Shown here in pieces: positions 30,617 to 30,785 of a stretch of 30,785 nucleotides of DNA. The translations under genes and the position numbers were made by a program. The DNA lies in the IMG/VR virus record IMGVR_UViG_3300032296_000873, positions 1 to 30,785 of that record. One strand, 5' to 3'. The DNA is from a virus. Every line of letters begins with the position of its first letter. Within the stretch, counting starts at the first letter, position 1. Under the pieces are notes generated by a model. It did no database searches and was not told where the DNA came from. It saw only the letters and a program-made list of their open reading frames with translations.

Positions 30617-30634
30617 CCAGCCTAACCCTGTCAA
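30606..30634 (-). promoter_or_regulatory. Candidate upstream promoter in the gene-free right end
   Basis: On the minus strand a perfect -35 TTGACA (30634-30629) is followed at 17 bases by CTTAAT (30611-30606), four of six -10 bases; TAATAA sits two bases further on as an alternative. The predicted start, near 30599, falls in the G-tract region. It could start a longer transcript of the leftward genes. Confidence 0.45.
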
Positions 30635-30785
30635 GCAGTCCCAACAGACCAGCCCAACCTATTAGCCCGGCTAATGCCAGACCCCAGCAGGGCTTATTGC
30701 AGAAAAAGTCCAGATGGGTGAACCCGCTCGCCATCCCGGCCGCTCCGCGCGCGCGACCCCCTCCCCGGGGTGACCGGCCGTTCAC

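Larger units (their letters stand above)
30477..30785. other. Gene-free right end of the window
   Basis: This ~309-base stretch holds no gene I can support. It contains the two leftward promoter candidates and the G-tract block, then a very GC-rich end with a CGCGCGCG run near 30748-30755, CCCCGGGG at 30763-30770, and an imperfect palindrome GTGACCGGCCGTTCAC at the last 16 bases. A weak 66-residue leftward frame (30585-30785) is open to the window edge but overlaps the promoters and looks spurious. It could be part of a regulatory or replication-start region between divergent operons; what lies beyond is not visible. Confidence 0.5.

Noticed and set aside
30585-30785. 66-residue leftward frame at the right edge
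   Set aside because: It covers the promoter and G-tract region, runs to the window edge and has an odd composition; more likely non-coding.
1-30785. CRISPR arrays, transposons, integrase, repressor or defence system
   Set aside because: No direct-repeat array, insertion sequence ends, recombinase motifs or known defence enzyme motifs were seen on either strand.

Overview
The window reads as part of a tailed bacteriophage genome, most likely a short-tailed (podovirus-type) phage. It carries a near-complete virion module in T7-like order (terminase, portal, scaffold, capsid, adaptor, nozzle, internal virion proteins), no tape measure, sheath or baseplate genes, one tRNA, and almost no non-coding DNA. 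The host cannot be named. Hardly any start codon is preceded by a Shine-Dalgarno sequence, which suggests a host that often starts translation without one, while the best promoters look like ordinary sigma70 sites. No integrase, repressor, transposase, CRISPR array, reverse transcriptase or RNA polymerase was seen.

Layout. Bases 1-3954 are the end of a rightward operon of tightly overlapping genes: the 3' end of a lytic-transglycosylase-like gene, a Rad52-family single-strand annealing protein, a metallophosphoesterase, and a run of small proteins (coiled-coil, helix-turn-helix-like, Cys-containing). Bases 3955-4095 hold hairpins between two converging operons. From 30476 down to 4096 everything is leftward. 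In order of transcription: two small genes, tRNA-Thr(UGU), a strong promoter, a 51-residue basic protein, large terminase, a MerR/excisionase-like helix-turn-helix protein, portal, a small protein, scaffold, SU10-like major capsid protein, a small head-region protein, adaptor (tail tube A), a beta-rich 99-residue protein, a Tyr/Gly/Ser repeat protein, two tiny proteins, nozzle (tail tube B), a fibre with a glycine-rich tip, then four putative internal virion proteins of 139, 353, 965 and 2504 residues, and finally a lysis group (lipoprotein with a spanin-like layout and two membrane proteins of holin type).

How it works together. The leftward operon builds the head (terminase to capsid), the tail (adaptor, nozzle, fibre) and the ejected core proteins, then the membrane proteins for lysis. 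The probable peptidoglycan-cutting enzyme lies on the other strand at the window's left edge. The rightward genes probably serve DNA replication, recombination or host takeover. The right end (30477-30785) is the only long gene-free stretch and holds two candidate leftward promoters and a run of G-tracts. The most unusual parts are the 2504-residue core protein, the annealing protein with an ExoX-C/DUF3820-like domain and an SSB-like tail tip, the Tyr-rich repeat protein, modular insertions in adaptor and nozzle, and promoters placed so close to start codons that leaderless mRNAs are predicted.
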